This document shows positions 1 through 6,964 of a DNA stretch of 17,852 bases, piece by piece. The translations under genes and the position numbers were made by a program. Every line of letters begins with the position of its first letter. Within the stretch, counting starts at the first letter, position 1. This DNA is from Lachnospiraceae bacterium. Lineage in GTDB: Bacteria > Bacillota_A > Clostridia > Lachnospirales > Lachnospiraceae. The stretch lies in contig JAGCAV010000542.1 in assembly GCA_017652545.1 (NCBI GenBank), positions 1 to 17,852 of the forward strand, given 5' to 3'. The notes under the pieces were generated by a model that was not told where the DNA came from, made no database searches, and saw only the letters and a list, made by a program, of their open reading frames with translations.

Positions 1-2
1 CC

Positions 3-320
3 GGCAGTGACTGGAACGCCGTCCAAAACGGCGTCATGATGAAGCAGGAAGACTTTTTCAGCGTCCTGACAGCGCTTAATCACCTCTATATAAGCAGCGC
101 CGTCAGTCCTTCCCGTGCGGAAGAAGCGCAAAATGCCGCCGGTGAAGCGCCATACCTCTCCCTGACGGTTACATACCGTGAGGATACCGGAAAGCAGCCG
201 GTCCATATGCAGTTCCGGGAAACAGGAGACCGCAGCGTTACCGTATCCGTCAACGATATCCCCGGCTTTGAACTCTATAAGACAACAGTGGACTCATTTA
301 TCGAAGAGACCTGCCTGTGA
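3..320 (+). CDS. 3' end of an unidentified protein (partial, runs off left edge)
   Basis: The frame is open from base 3 to a TGA at 318-320 and gives 105 residues; the start lies outside the window. An in-frame ATG pair at 36-41 exists, but the frame is open upstream of it and no Shine-Dalgarno site precedes it, so this is most likely a C-terminal fragment. It has a mixed alpha/beta composition. The last part alternates short beta-like stretches (LTVTYRED, VTVSVNDIPGF) and ends in a helix-like VDSFIEE. This layout loosely recalls the C-terminal repeats of DUF4340 proteins, but the resemblance is weak and I do not assign a function. It converges on the minus-strand gene at 338 with only 17 bp between the stops and no clear terminator. 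Coding is fairly sure; identity is not. Confidence 0.6.
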   Translation, partial: GSDWNAVQNGVMMKQEDFFSVLTALNHLYISSAVSPSRAEEAQNAAGEAPYLSLTVTYREDTGKQPVHMQFRETGDRSVTVSVNDIPGFELYKTTVDSFIEETCL

Positions 321-337
321 CAGCCCGGGGAGCGCTT

Positions 338-1429
338 TTACTCCGTAATGCCTTCCGTCATCTCCTCCGATTCGTCTCCGAATATGGAGTCAAAAAGCTC
401 ATTAGTGTAGTCGTCAGCCATCGTCTGCAGCTCCTGTGCTGTCATCTGTTCGCCCTGGTACTCGGCGGTTTTGATCTCCGGGTGTTCATTCAGATACTCC
501 GCCAGTGCCTCCGCATCATTGTAAGCACCCAGCACTCTGGAAGCATAGAAATCATCCGCGGGGATCCCCACCTCTTCGCAAAGCGCCTCAAAGGAAGCGG
601 TGTAGCCTTCTCCGTCTTCCGTATGCTTCTCATCGGTCACGGTGTAAGTCCCGTCCTCTCCCTTCGTCAGCGTCAGAAGCAGCGTATCCGTGGCGCCGCT
701 TACCATGTTCATCTGATCACCGTCAATGGCATAGTTCATCTGCGTGAAATCGGCAAGCACCCTGACCTCATCCTGCTCGGGATCATCCATATAGCCTGTC
801 ATCTTTGAGAAAACCTGCGCGTCTCCTGCATCCATAAATTCCGCGTTGCGCTCGGCAACATAGTCGAACATCACTGCGTCCGCTCTCTGATACGGGATCA
901 TGAGCTCCTCCAGCCAGGCCTCCCAGTCTTCCTCTTCGGCTGCTTCTTCATCCGTTTCCGCGACGAGGTCGCCAAGTGCGCCGCCGGCGATCAGGTCGAT
1001 CAACTCTTTTACAGAATCCTCCGCCTTTTCCCAGTCAACGGATCCTGCTTCTTCCTTAACCATTTCAACAACACTGCCGAGTCCCTCGTTCAGGGCACTG
1101 CCGGCTTCCGCCAGCTGAGAACCGACCGTCTGCAGCACGCCGTCGATATCCATGTCTTCCGGAAGAATGTCCGCGAGCGCACCGTCTTCTTCAAACAGGC
1201 CTTTTATGGACTCCAGCGCTTCCTGATCACCAAGCTCACCCAGCAGATCGCTGACGGATCCGTCCCCGCCCAGCAGATTCTGAACCATGCCGTCATCTGA
1301 AAACAGGGAGCTTAACAGACCGCCGATTCCTTCATCGGGCTGAGCAGGCGCTTCCCCAGCCCACGCCGGCATGGACATCCCCATCCCGATGATCATGACA
1401 GATGCAAACAGTAAACCTCTTTTTTTCAT
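338..1429 (-). CDS. Secreted, highly acidic protein of unknown function
   Basis: The start is ATG at 1427-1429, preceded by a strong GGAGGAG Shine-Dalgarno site; the open frame continues 30 codons upstream but lacks any such site. The product is 363 residues. Residues 1-24 form a classical signal peptide (MKKR, hydrophobic core, AWA cleavage site). There is no lipobox cysteine, LPXTG motif or second membrane segment, so it should be released or held non-covalently. The mature part is rich in Asp and Glu, with a run of acidic residues around 158-171. Two degenerate repeats, SLFSDDGMVQNLL at 41-53 and GLFEEDGALADIL at 77-89, sit in the N-terminal third. The region from about 180 to 345 looks like a folded alpha/beta domain (TLTKGEDGTYTVTDE at 253-267). 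It lies 111 bp downstream of azlD and may share its transcript. No family recognised. Confidence 0.8.
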   Translation of the reverse strand: MKKRGLLFASVMIIGMGMSMPAWAGEAPAQPDEGIGGLLSSLFSDDGMVQNLLGGDGSVSDLLGELGDQEALESIKGLFEEDGALADILPEDMDIDGVLQTVGSQLAEAGSALNEGLGSVVEMVKEEAGSVDWEKAEDSVKELIDLIAGGALGDLVAETDEEAAEEEDWEAWLEELMIPYQRADAVMFDYVAERNAEFMDAGDAQVFSKMTGYMDDPEQDEVRVLADFTQMNYAIDGDQMNMVSGATDTLLLTLTKGEDGTYTVTDEKHTEDGEGYTASFEALCEEVGIPADDFYASRVLGAYNDAEALAEYLNEHPEIKTAEYQGEQMTAQELQTMADDYTNELFDSIFGDESEEMTEGITE

Positions 1430-1540
1430 GTTTCTCCTCCTTATATTTTTGTTTTTTTCATTAAATGATATAGTCGCCAAAAGCAGGATTACGGATTGTT
1501 CCGCTCTTCGAGCTCCCACAATTCTGTCCTCCGGCTGACA

Positions 1541-1870
1541 TCAGAAGACCGCCTGCACAAGCACCATATAGACGATCGTTCCGACCACGACGCTGAGGAT
1601 CGTATTGCGTCTCCACAGATAGGAACCGGCCACCGCTGCCAGTGCAATGATCTCGGGCAGGGCATGTGATCCGGAAAACAGGGATACATCCTTCAGGCAA
1701 TACACGATCAGAAGGCCCATTGCCGTATAGGGGACGACCCTGCCCAGATACAGGATGAAATCCGGCACCTTCTCACTTCTTCCGAAAATGAGGACCGGAA
1801 GTATCCTTGTTCCAAGCGTCACAAGGCCCATCACCAGAATGACCAGCAGGGCATGTCTGTAATCAACCAT
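1541..1870 (-). CDS. azlD: AzlD family branched-chain amino acid transport subunit
   Basis: This is the small membrane partner of AzlC; the pair exports branched-chain amino acids and their toxic analogues. The 109-residue length is normal for AzlD. Four hydrophobic segments can be seen. The family-typical N-terminal GTRILPVLIF segment (residues 20-29) is followed by PDFILYLGRVVPYTAMGLLIVYCL. The start ATG at 1868-1870 has GGGGAGG six bases upstream. The first 8 bp overlap the end of azlC, so the two are almost certainly translationally coupled. The actual substrate cannot be read from sequence: the family was defined by azaleucine resistance, but individual members have other substrates. Confidence 0.9.
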   Translation of the reverse strand: MVDYRHALLVILVMGLVTLGTRILPVLIFGRSEKVPDFILYLGRVVPYTAMGLLIVYCLKDVSLFSGSHALPEIIALAAVAGSYLWRRNTILSVVVGTIVYMVLVQAVF

Positions 1871-2582
1871 TTTCAGCCTCCCCGTCCTTTCCGCTTCCTT
1901 CAGACTCTATCCGTCCACGCATCACGATCAGGACCGCAATGATAATGATCATGGCCGGGATCAGGAACAGGTCCCGTCCAAAGAGAATCCTGCAGATCAG
2001 TGTGGCGGCAAGACCCAGTATGGCCGGTATATGACATTTTGAGTCGATCCACTGCTGAATAAAAACTGTCGCGAAAAGCGCTGTCATCGCAAAGTCAATG
2101 CCGGTCGAATCAAAGGACAGCTTTGAACCGATCCATCCTCCCAGGAAGGAACCGATGACCCATGAGCTCTGGTCGAATAAAGTCACCAGCACCCTGTACG
2201 CCCCGGTGTTCACGCCCTCAGGCAGGCTGTTCCTGCTCAGCATCGCATACGTCTCATCACAGAGGGCATAAAAAAGATACCACTTTTTCCTTCCCTCGTT
2301 TCTGTATCTCCCGATCATCGAAATGCTGAAGAAAATATGCCTCGCAGAAACCATAAAAGCCGTAATCGCCGCCATCAGGACGGAACCTGCTCCCAGGAAG
2401 GATATGCTGACAAACTGGGCGGTCCCGCTGAAAATGATGATGCCGGATGCCAGTGACCAGACCGGCCCGAAACCATGCTTCTGCATCAGAATGCCGTAGC
2501 CCGTCCCAAGGACAACAAACGTCACCATGATCGGCGCAGAGGTATGCAGGGCGGCAGTTACATCACGTTTTGAAACTCTCAT
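1863..2582 (-). CDS. azlC: AzlC family branched-chain amino acid exporter
   Basis: This is the large integral-membrane subunit of an AzlCD exporter, 239 residues as usual for the family. Family signatures are visible: the N-terminal AAxxxxPI-type segment (ALHTSAPIMVTFVVLGTGYG), the IIIFSGTAQFVSISFLGAG segment, and the SARHIFFSISMIGRYR loop followed by YALCDETYAMLS. Several hydrophobic helices follow to the C terminus, and a short charged tail (RGRIESEGSGKDGE) ends the protein. The start is ATG at 2580-2582 with a G-rich stretch (GGGGGA) directly before it, a closely spaced but plausible ribosome site. A TATAAT-like element lies about 50 bp upstream. It overlaps azlD by 8 bp. Its position next to dsdA is compatible with amino acid catabolism or detoxification, but no functional link is shown. 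Confidence 0.9.
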   Translation of the reverse strand: MRVSKRDVTAALHTSAPIMVTFVVLGTGYGILMQKHGFGPVWSLASGIIIFSGTAQFVSISFLGAGSVLMAAITAFMVSARHIFFSISMIGRYRNEGRKKWYLFYALCDETYAMLSRNSLPEGVNTGAYRVLVTLFDQSSWVIGSFLGGWIGSKLSFDSTGIDFAMTALFATVFIQQWIDSKCHIPAILGLAATLICRILFGRDLFLIPAMIIIIAVLIVMRGRIESEGSGKDGEAENG

Positions 2583-2633
2583 TCATTCCCCCAAATCCGA
2601 CAAAAAGCTCTTCTCAGCTTTCCGTCATCTGCC

Positions 2634-2639
2634 ATTATA
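2634..2639 (-). promoter_or_regulatory. Possible -10 element for azlCD
   Basis: A perfect TATAAT on the minus strand lies 51 bp upstream of the azlC start. No good -35 hexamer occurs at 16-18 bp; the corresponding sequence falls in the hairpin at 2643-2671, where it reads close to TCCTTC. Treat this as a weak promoter candidate. Confidence 0.3.
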
Positions 2640-2642
2640 CTG

Positions 2643-2671
2643 CAAAAGGGCTCCCGGAAGGAACCCTTTTG
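2643..2671 (-). terminator. Hairpin after dsdA, likely weak bidirectional terminator
   Basis: CAAAAGGG and CCCTTTTG form an inverted repeat that extends inward to 12 bp around a 5-nt loop. The inner T-G pair is possible only in the minus-strand RNA, so the fold is better in that direction. It lies about 45 bp past the dsdA stop and just before the azlC -10. The A4/T4 tracts are part of the stem, as in many bidirectional terminators, but the U-tract is only four bases. Confidence 0.5.
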
Positions 2672-2714
2672 AAAAATATCCTGGTACGTTTTTTGTGTTT
2701 CTTGGCAGTTTCTT

Positions 2715-4073
2715 TTATTCCTCCGGAAAAGTATCTGTATATTCTTTCCAGACCTCTTCCGGCACAAGCCTGCCTCCTGTTGCCCAGCATATCTGCGTGG
2801 CTTGACGAAGTATATCCTCTGTCAGCCCCTGTGCCTCCAGATACCGGCGGGTCGCTTCGCCTGCCGTCAGCCTGCAGGGACCTGCAAAGGCGGCACAGCT
2901 GGACGGTTCGATCCGTTTCCCTTCTGTTTCCAGGAGCATTCTCAGGTAATCGAACAGCTTTCCGTCGCGCACCGTAAAATCTCCGGAGATAAGGTTTCGG
3001 CAGAGTCTGGTAACCAGACCCGATGGGCTTGCACATGCCAGGCCGTCGGCGTGAGACATGCCGGCAATGCCGAAATCCGAGACATTCACTTCGCCGAAAC
3101 GATCTGACGCACAGCCGATCAGCACGGAAGGGAACCGCGTCGGTTCACAGAAGAATACATGAACGTTGTCCCTGAAGATCCTCTTCAGCCCGTAGCAGAT
3201 GCCGCCCGGTCCGCCGCCGACGCCGCAGGGCAGATATACAAACAGCGGATGTTCCCTGTCGACCGTGATCCCTTTTTCCCTGAGCTGCTTTTCCAGCCTG
3301 CCGGCAGCGACAGCGTATCCCAGGAACAGCGGGATCGAATTTTCATCATCCACGAAGTAACTTCGCGGGTCCTGATCCGACAGGCGTCTTCCCTCGGCAA
3401 CTGCCCTGGAATAATCGGCTTTATATTCGATGACCTCCGCGCCTTTACGTCTGAGCATGTCCTTTTTCCACTGTTTTGCATCAGCAGACATATGGACCCT
3501 GACCCTGAAGCCAAGGGCGGCGCTTATGATACCGATGGACAGTCCCAGATTGCCTGTTGAGCCGACCTGTACCGTATACCTGCCAAAGAAGGTCCGCATG
3601 TCCTCATCGGCAAAGCGGACGTAATCATCTTCTCCGGTAATCCTGCCCTCCTTTACTGCCAGGTCCTGTGCATGCTTCAGGACTTCATATATGCCGCCTC
3701 TCGCCTTTATGGATCCGGCAATGGGAAGATGGCTGTCCATCTTCAGGAGCAGACGGCCCGGAATGCCGGTCCCGTATCGCTCACTGAGAGCAGCCTGCAT
3801 GGAGGGAATATCTTCCAGCGGGGATTCGATCCGCCCCCGGTCCGGTTCCGTTTCCGGGAACCGCTTTCGGATAAAAGACGCAAACCTCTCCAGCAGCGCT
3901 TCTGCTCCGGCTATGTCTTCATCGCTTACGACCAGCTGACAGAGGGCATCTGTCAGGGCAAACGGCAGGTATTTATCATTGATCCAGACCGTCTCCCTCA
4001 GATCTGCAATATCTTTGAAGACAGGATCTTTCCTGATCATCTCCTGCGCATATGGTTTGACTGGCATTTTCAC
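2715..4073 (-). CDS. dsdA: D-serine ammonia-lyase (D-serine dehydratase)
   Basis: This is a cytoplasmic PLP enzyme that converts D-serine to pyruvate and ammonia. The fold-type II features of DsdA are all present. The PLP lysine lies in DSHLPIAGSIKARGG, at Lys123 counted from the GTG start, close to Lys118 of E. coli DsdA. The substrate-side loop is VGSTGNLGLSIGI (about 170-182), and the phosphate-binding glycine loop is CGVGGGPGG (283-291). The length is 452 residues, slightly longer than the usual 440 or so. I chose GTG at 4071-4073 because AAGGAG stands six bases before it. ATG at 4065-4067, two codons on, is the alternative; the upstream ATG at 4110-4112 has no ribosome site and would overlap the preceding small gene. 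That small gene ends 22 bp upstream, so both probably share the promoter at 4365-4393. The role is D-serine detoxification or use as a carbon and nitrogen source. Confidence 0.96.
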   Translation of the reverse strand: MKMPVKPYAQEMIRKDPVFKDIADLRETVWINDKYLPFALTDALCQLVVSDEDIAGAEALLERFASFIRKRFPETEPDRGRIESPLEDIPSMQAALSERYGTGIPGRLLLKMDSHLPIAGSIKARGGIYEVLKHAQDLAVKEGRITGEDDYVRFADEDMRTFFGRYTVQVGSTGNLGLSIGIISAALGFRVRVHMSADAKQWKKDMLRRKGAEVIEYKADYSRAVAEGRRLSDQDPRSYFVDDENSIPLFLGYAVAAGRLEKQLREKGITVDREHPLFVYLPCGVGGGPGGICYGLKRIFRDNVHVFFCEPTRFPSVLIGCASDRFGEVNVSDFGIAGMSHADGLACASPSGLVTRLCRNLISGDFTVRDGKLFDYLRMLLETEGKRIEPSSCAAFAGPCRLTAGEATRRYLEAQGLTEDILRQATQICWATGGRLVPEEVWKEYTDTFPEE

Positions 4074-4095
4074 TTTTTTCTCCTTATGCTGACCG

Positions 4096-4287
4096 TCACC
4101 CGAGTAATCCATATTCCTGATAAAGGGAGATCAGGCGGTTGTAAAACAGACGGTTTCCCATATACTGCCTGTATGTTGCTGTTTTCTCCTTTCCCTGCCG
4201 CTTCAGCTCTTCCATTCTGTTTTTTTCAGTTTCAGCCTCTTCAAGCACCCTTTTCAGCATTGCTTCAAACGCTTCTGACCGCTCCAT
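4096..4287 (-). CDS. Small hypothetical protein (63 aa) upstream of dsdA
   Basis: The start is ATG at 4285-4287 with GAGGTG four bases upstream; the open frame extends 23 codons further up but without a ribosome site. The product is 63 residues, highly charged and predicted to be mostly helical: an N-terminal amphipathic stretch (SEAFEAMLKRVLEEAETEKNR) with heptad-like spacing, a basic linker, then an aromatic-rich end (TYRQYMGNRLFYNRLISLYQEYGL). It has no signal peptide, membrane helix or cysteine. It ends 22 bp before the dsdA start, on the same strand and with a plausible promoter upstream, so it looks like the first gene of a two-gene unit. No family recognised. It could be a DsdA-associated regulator or a small stand-alone protein; this is only inferred from position. 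Confidence 0.65.
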   Translation of the reverse strand: MERSEAFEAMLKRVLEEAETEKNRMEELKRQGKEKTATYRQYMGNRLFYNRLISLYQEYGLLG

Positions 4288-4364
4288 ATCACACCTCGCC
4301 AAATGCCTGTTGTCCGGCATTCCTCTTTCACTGTCTGTATCAGTCACAGCTTTCATTTATTTTC

Positions 4365-4393
4365 ATGATACCATATCAGTTGATTATCATCCA
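4365..4393 (-). promoter_or_regulatory. Putative promoter of the small gene and dsdA
   Basis: On the minus strand an extended -10, TGGTATCAT (hexamer TATCAT at 4365-4370), has a moderate -35 TGGATG (4388-4393) at exactly 17 bp. The leader to the ATG at 4287 would be about 70 nt. Confidence 0.45.
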
Positions 4394-4434
4394 TACAGGT
4401 ATGAAGCCGTTCTTAGCACTCTTCGAAACAGGTC

Positions 4435-4491
4435 GGGGCGGCTGTGCGATCGACATTGCCTCGTCAGTCGCACAGCCGCCCCTTTTTTGTT
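4435..4491 (+). terminator. Strong stem-loop with T-tract, downstream of the glycoside operon
   Basis: A perfect 15-bp GC-rich inverted repeat (4435-4449 with 4468-4482) continues inward with a G-T pair and three further pairs after one mismatch. It is followed on the plus strand by TTTTTTGTTT (4483-4492). As read this is a textbook Rho-independent terminator for plus-strand transcripts, yet the adjacent genes are on the minus strand. In the minus direction it lies 17 bp past the beta-phosphoglucomutase stop, with an A-tract before it and no good U-tract after it. It may serve both directions or mainly protect the operon's 3' end and block antisense transcription. Confidence 0.75.
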
Positions 4492-4499
4492 TCCTCTTA

Positions 4500-5138
4500 T
4501 TATTTTGTTTCTATTTCCAGCAGCTGTGAAAATGTCCTCAGCGGATAGTCAGTTTTCTCATATACTGCTGCCTCTCCAAGGCCTGCTGTTATCATCCCTC
4601 CTGCCTTCGCCGCATCTATGCCGGCTCTGGCATCCTCCACCACCAGACATTCCTCCGGTATTTCACCCAGAAAGGCGGCCGCCTTCAGAAACACTTCCGG
4701 GTCCGGTTTTGATCTGGATATGTTTGTCCCGTCCGAGATGGCATCAAATGCCTCTTCCAGCCTGACATGCTTCAGAATAAACCGGGCATTTTTGCTGGAT
4801 GATCCGACCGCCAGTTTCAGACCGCGCCGGTGAAGCTCTTTCAGCGTTTCCCGCACTTCGTCTGATATGTCCTCCGGTTTCATGGCCTGAAGCAGTTCCC
4901 TGTAGATCCCGTTCTTTTCATCCGCCAGTATGCACTTTTCTGTGTAGGAAAGCGGCGCCCCGTGATACTGTTCCAGGATGATCTCCAGACTGTCCATCCT
5001 GCTGATTCCGCGCAGCCTGCTGTTGACCGTCTCGTTAAATTCTATGTGCAGCCTGTCTGTCAGCTGCTTCCATGCCTGATAATGGAACGAATCGGTAGAA
5101 ACCAGGACTCCGTCCAGGTCAAAGATCAAAGCTTTCAT
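4500..5138 (-). CDS. pgmB: Beta-phosphoglucomutase (HAD superfamily)
   Basis: The enzyme converts beta-glucose 1-phosphate to glucose 6-phosphate in the cytoplasm. The 212-residue length fits the family. Catalytic residues line up with the known beta-PGM: nucleophile Asp7 and acid/base Asp9 in FDLDGV, His19 in STDSFHYQAW, the specificity loop LRGISRMDSL (42-51, Arg47), GSSSKNA (112-118), Lys144 in SRSKPDPEVF, and the magnesium site VVEDA (Glu168, Asp169). This makes beta-PGM much more likely than a generic HAD phosphatase. ATG at 5136-5138 overlaps the stop of the GH3 gene by 4 bp, indicating translational coupling. It is the last gene of the operon. Such enzymes normally sit next to a maltose, trehalose or kojibiose phosphorylase; none of those is here, so the beta-sugar-1-phosphate must come from elsewhere or from the GH3 partner. 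Confidence 0.92.
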   Translation of the reverse strand: MKALIFDLDGVLVSTDSFHYQAWKQLTDRLHIEFNETVNSRLRGISRMDSLEIILEQYHGAPLSYTEKCILADEKNGIYRELLQAMKPEDISDEVRETLKELHRRGLKLAVGSSSKNARFILKHVRLEEAFDAISDGTNISRSKPDPEVFLKAAAFLGEIPEECLVVEDARAGIDAAKAGGMITAGLGEAAVYEKTDYPLRTFSQLLEIETK

Positions 5139-6919
5139 ATGTAATCCTTCCCGCAGAACGGATCGACCGGACTGACTCCGGTAAACGCCTCCCTTCCCGT
5201 GATCCTTTCCATGACTGCATCGCAGAACATATCATTTCCGCTGTATGCGTTGATGTAGGTGCCGATCATCGGCGCGTCATACAGATGGTATGGACAGGCA
5301 GTGGAGATCATCATGACCGGTATCTCCGCAGCCAGCCATGGGGCGTCATCGCCCAGTCCGAAACACACGTTCCAGTTGAGACGCAGCGTTGTATTGTTGG
5401 AGGCGTTTTCCATGTTGCAGATATAAACGTAAAGATCGTATTCCTGTTTCATCTCGCCAACAGAACGATACATTTCATGCATCAGTTTCTGCTTGCCGGC
5501 ACTCATGCGGGACGGATCCGCAAAATCCTCCACACCGATCCGGATCCTTCTGTCCCTGACTTTCACATCGAATCCTTCTTCTTCGAATCGATGTTTCCAG
5601 GCCTGCACAAAGGGATGCTCCGGATCAGGATCTTTCTGTATGACATTCAGGTAAACACGCCTGTACCGATCCGGTGAGACCGGCAGCAAACCATCCCTGT
5701 CACGCACCAGTGTGATCGCTTTCCCGGCTGTCTGCTCAGCCCACATGCGGTATTCCGGGCAGCCGACTTCCTCCAGAGCCGTTTCGCCAGGCACCAGTGT
5801 TCCCTCCTTCTGTTTGATGTGCAGTCCAAGGGCCGCCTTCATTGCCAGGATCCGAAGCACAGCCTCATCCAGGCGTCTGAAGCTGAGTGTTCCGTTTTCA
5901 AGACCGTCGAGCAGATACCGGTAATCCTCTTCAATATCCTTGTTGAACAGGATCACATCACAACCGCTCTCAATCGCCATGGGAATGGCTTTCCTTCGGG
6001 GCATGGCACTGGTAAATCCAACCATCGGCGTAGCGTCAGTACTGATCAGTCCGTTAAACCCCAGATGTCCCCGGAGCAGCCCGCCCAGCAGTTCCTGAGA
6101 CAGTGACGCGGGCAGCAATGATTCGGCTGCTGACGCGGCCGGATTGAATCTGCGTACCCAGGCGGGCTGCGCGATATGACCGGCCATTACAGAAGGCGCT
6201 CCTTTTTCGATCAGAGCTCTGTACACCCCGCCGAAACTGTTTTCCCACTCCTCCACAGACATCGAATTCACACTCGTCACAATGTGCTGGTCGCGCTCGT
6301 CCACACCGTCACCCGGAAAATGCTTGATGCAGGCCGCTACGCCCGCATCTTTCGCACCATCCAGATATCTGGATGCATATTCAGCCACCTTTGCAGGATC
6401 GTTTCCAAATGTCCGCACATTTGTAATGGGATTATGGAATTCGTAATCAATGTCAACGATCGGCGCGAAAGACCAGTTCAGTCCAAGGGCTGCTCCCTCT
6501 TTGCAGGCGGTCAGCCCCATCCGGTAAGCGTTTTCCGGTTCGTTCGTGGCAGCAACCGCCATCGGTTTCCCAAAGGATGTGCCTTCAAATGCCAGACCAT
6601 CTCCCCCCGCCTCCGTATTGGCTGCGAGCAGCAGCGGGATCTTTGCCATATCCTGGATCCGCTTATGTGTGCGCCTGATATTTGCGGCAAAATCTGCCCT
6701 GTACATCATGCCGCCTATTCCCAGATCGCGGATCAGATGTGAAAGCACCTTTTCGTCATCGGTGAATCCCATGGGGCAGAAGACCTGCCCCGCTTTCTGC
6801 TCTGTAGACATGGCCAGAAAGGTCTCTTCCACCCAATCCAGAGCATCTTTATCCAGCCGGAACGGATTTGCCCTCAGATCTATCCCATATCGGCCGGAAA
6901 CCGTGCTTTCTTCTTTCAT
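5135..6919 (-). CDS. Glycoside hydrolase family 3 enzyme with NagZ-type Asp/His dyad
   Basis: The product is 594 residues: a GH3 TIM-barrel domain (about 25-365) and a C-terminal alpha/beta domain (about 380-590). KHFPGDG at 199-205 followed by Asp210-x-His212 aligns residue for residue with the NagZ motif in which His is the acid/base. The nucleophile should be Asp295 in LISTDA. VDIDYEFHNPITNVRTFG (155-172) and SVMAGHI (243-249) are also typical. There is no signal peptide, so it acts inside the cell. Family knowledge points to a beta-N-acetylglucosaminidase or beta-glucosidase. GH3 enzymes with this dyad have also been proposed to work as phosphorylases, which would suit the coupled beta-PGM gene. 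The start ATG at 6917-6919 has AGAGG six bases upstream. It begins 45 bp after the GH78-like gene. Substrate not determinable from sequence. Confidence 0.92.
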   Translation of the reverse strand: MKEESTVSGRYGIDLRANPFRLDKDALDWVEETFLAMSTEQKAGQVFCPMGFTDDEKVLSHLIRDLGIGGMMYRADFAANIRRTHKRIQDMAKIPLLLAANTEAGGDGLAFEGTSFGKPMAVAATNEPENAYRMGLTACKEGAALGLNWSFAPIVDIDYEFHNPITNVRTFGNDPAKVAEYASRYLDGAKDAGVAACIKHFPGDGVDERDQHIVTSVNSMSVEEWENSFGGVYRALIEKGAPSVMAGHIAQPAWVRRFNPAASAAESLLPASLSQELLGGLLRGHLGFNGLISTDATPMVGFTSAMPRRKAIPMAIESGCDVILFNKDIEEDYRYLLDGLENGTLSFRRLDEAVLRILAMKAALGLHIKQKEGTLVPGETALEEVGCPEYRMWAEQTAGKAITLVRDRDGLLPVSPDRYRRVYLNVIQKDPDPEHPFVQAWKHRFEEEGFDVKVRDRRIRIGVEDFADPSRMSAGKQKLMHEMYRSVGEMKQEYDLYVYICNMENASNNTTLRLNWNVCFGLGDDAPWLAAEIPVMMISTACPYHLYDAPMIGTYINAYSGNDMFCDAVMERITGREAFTGVSPVDPFCGKDYI

Positions 6920-6964
6920 TCCTTTCCTCTTTTCCGGAACGCCTGTTCACCTGTTTCCCTGCTG

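Noticed and set aside
317..808. A 163-codon plus-strand frame overlapping the end of the left fragment
   Set aside because: It is antisense to the secreted acidic protein, whose start, signal peptide and ribosome site are convincing.
1430..1540. Separate promoter for the secreted acidic protein
   Set aside because: The gap is AT-rich near the start, but no -35/-10 pair with acceptable spacing was found; read-through from azlCD is equally possible.
3672..4529. A 285-codon plus-strand open frame opposite dsdA and the gap beyond it
   Set aside because: It lies mostly antisense to the well-supported dsdA and the small gene, runs through the terminator hairpin, has no ribosome site and codes for a low-complexity, Cys/Phe-rich product.
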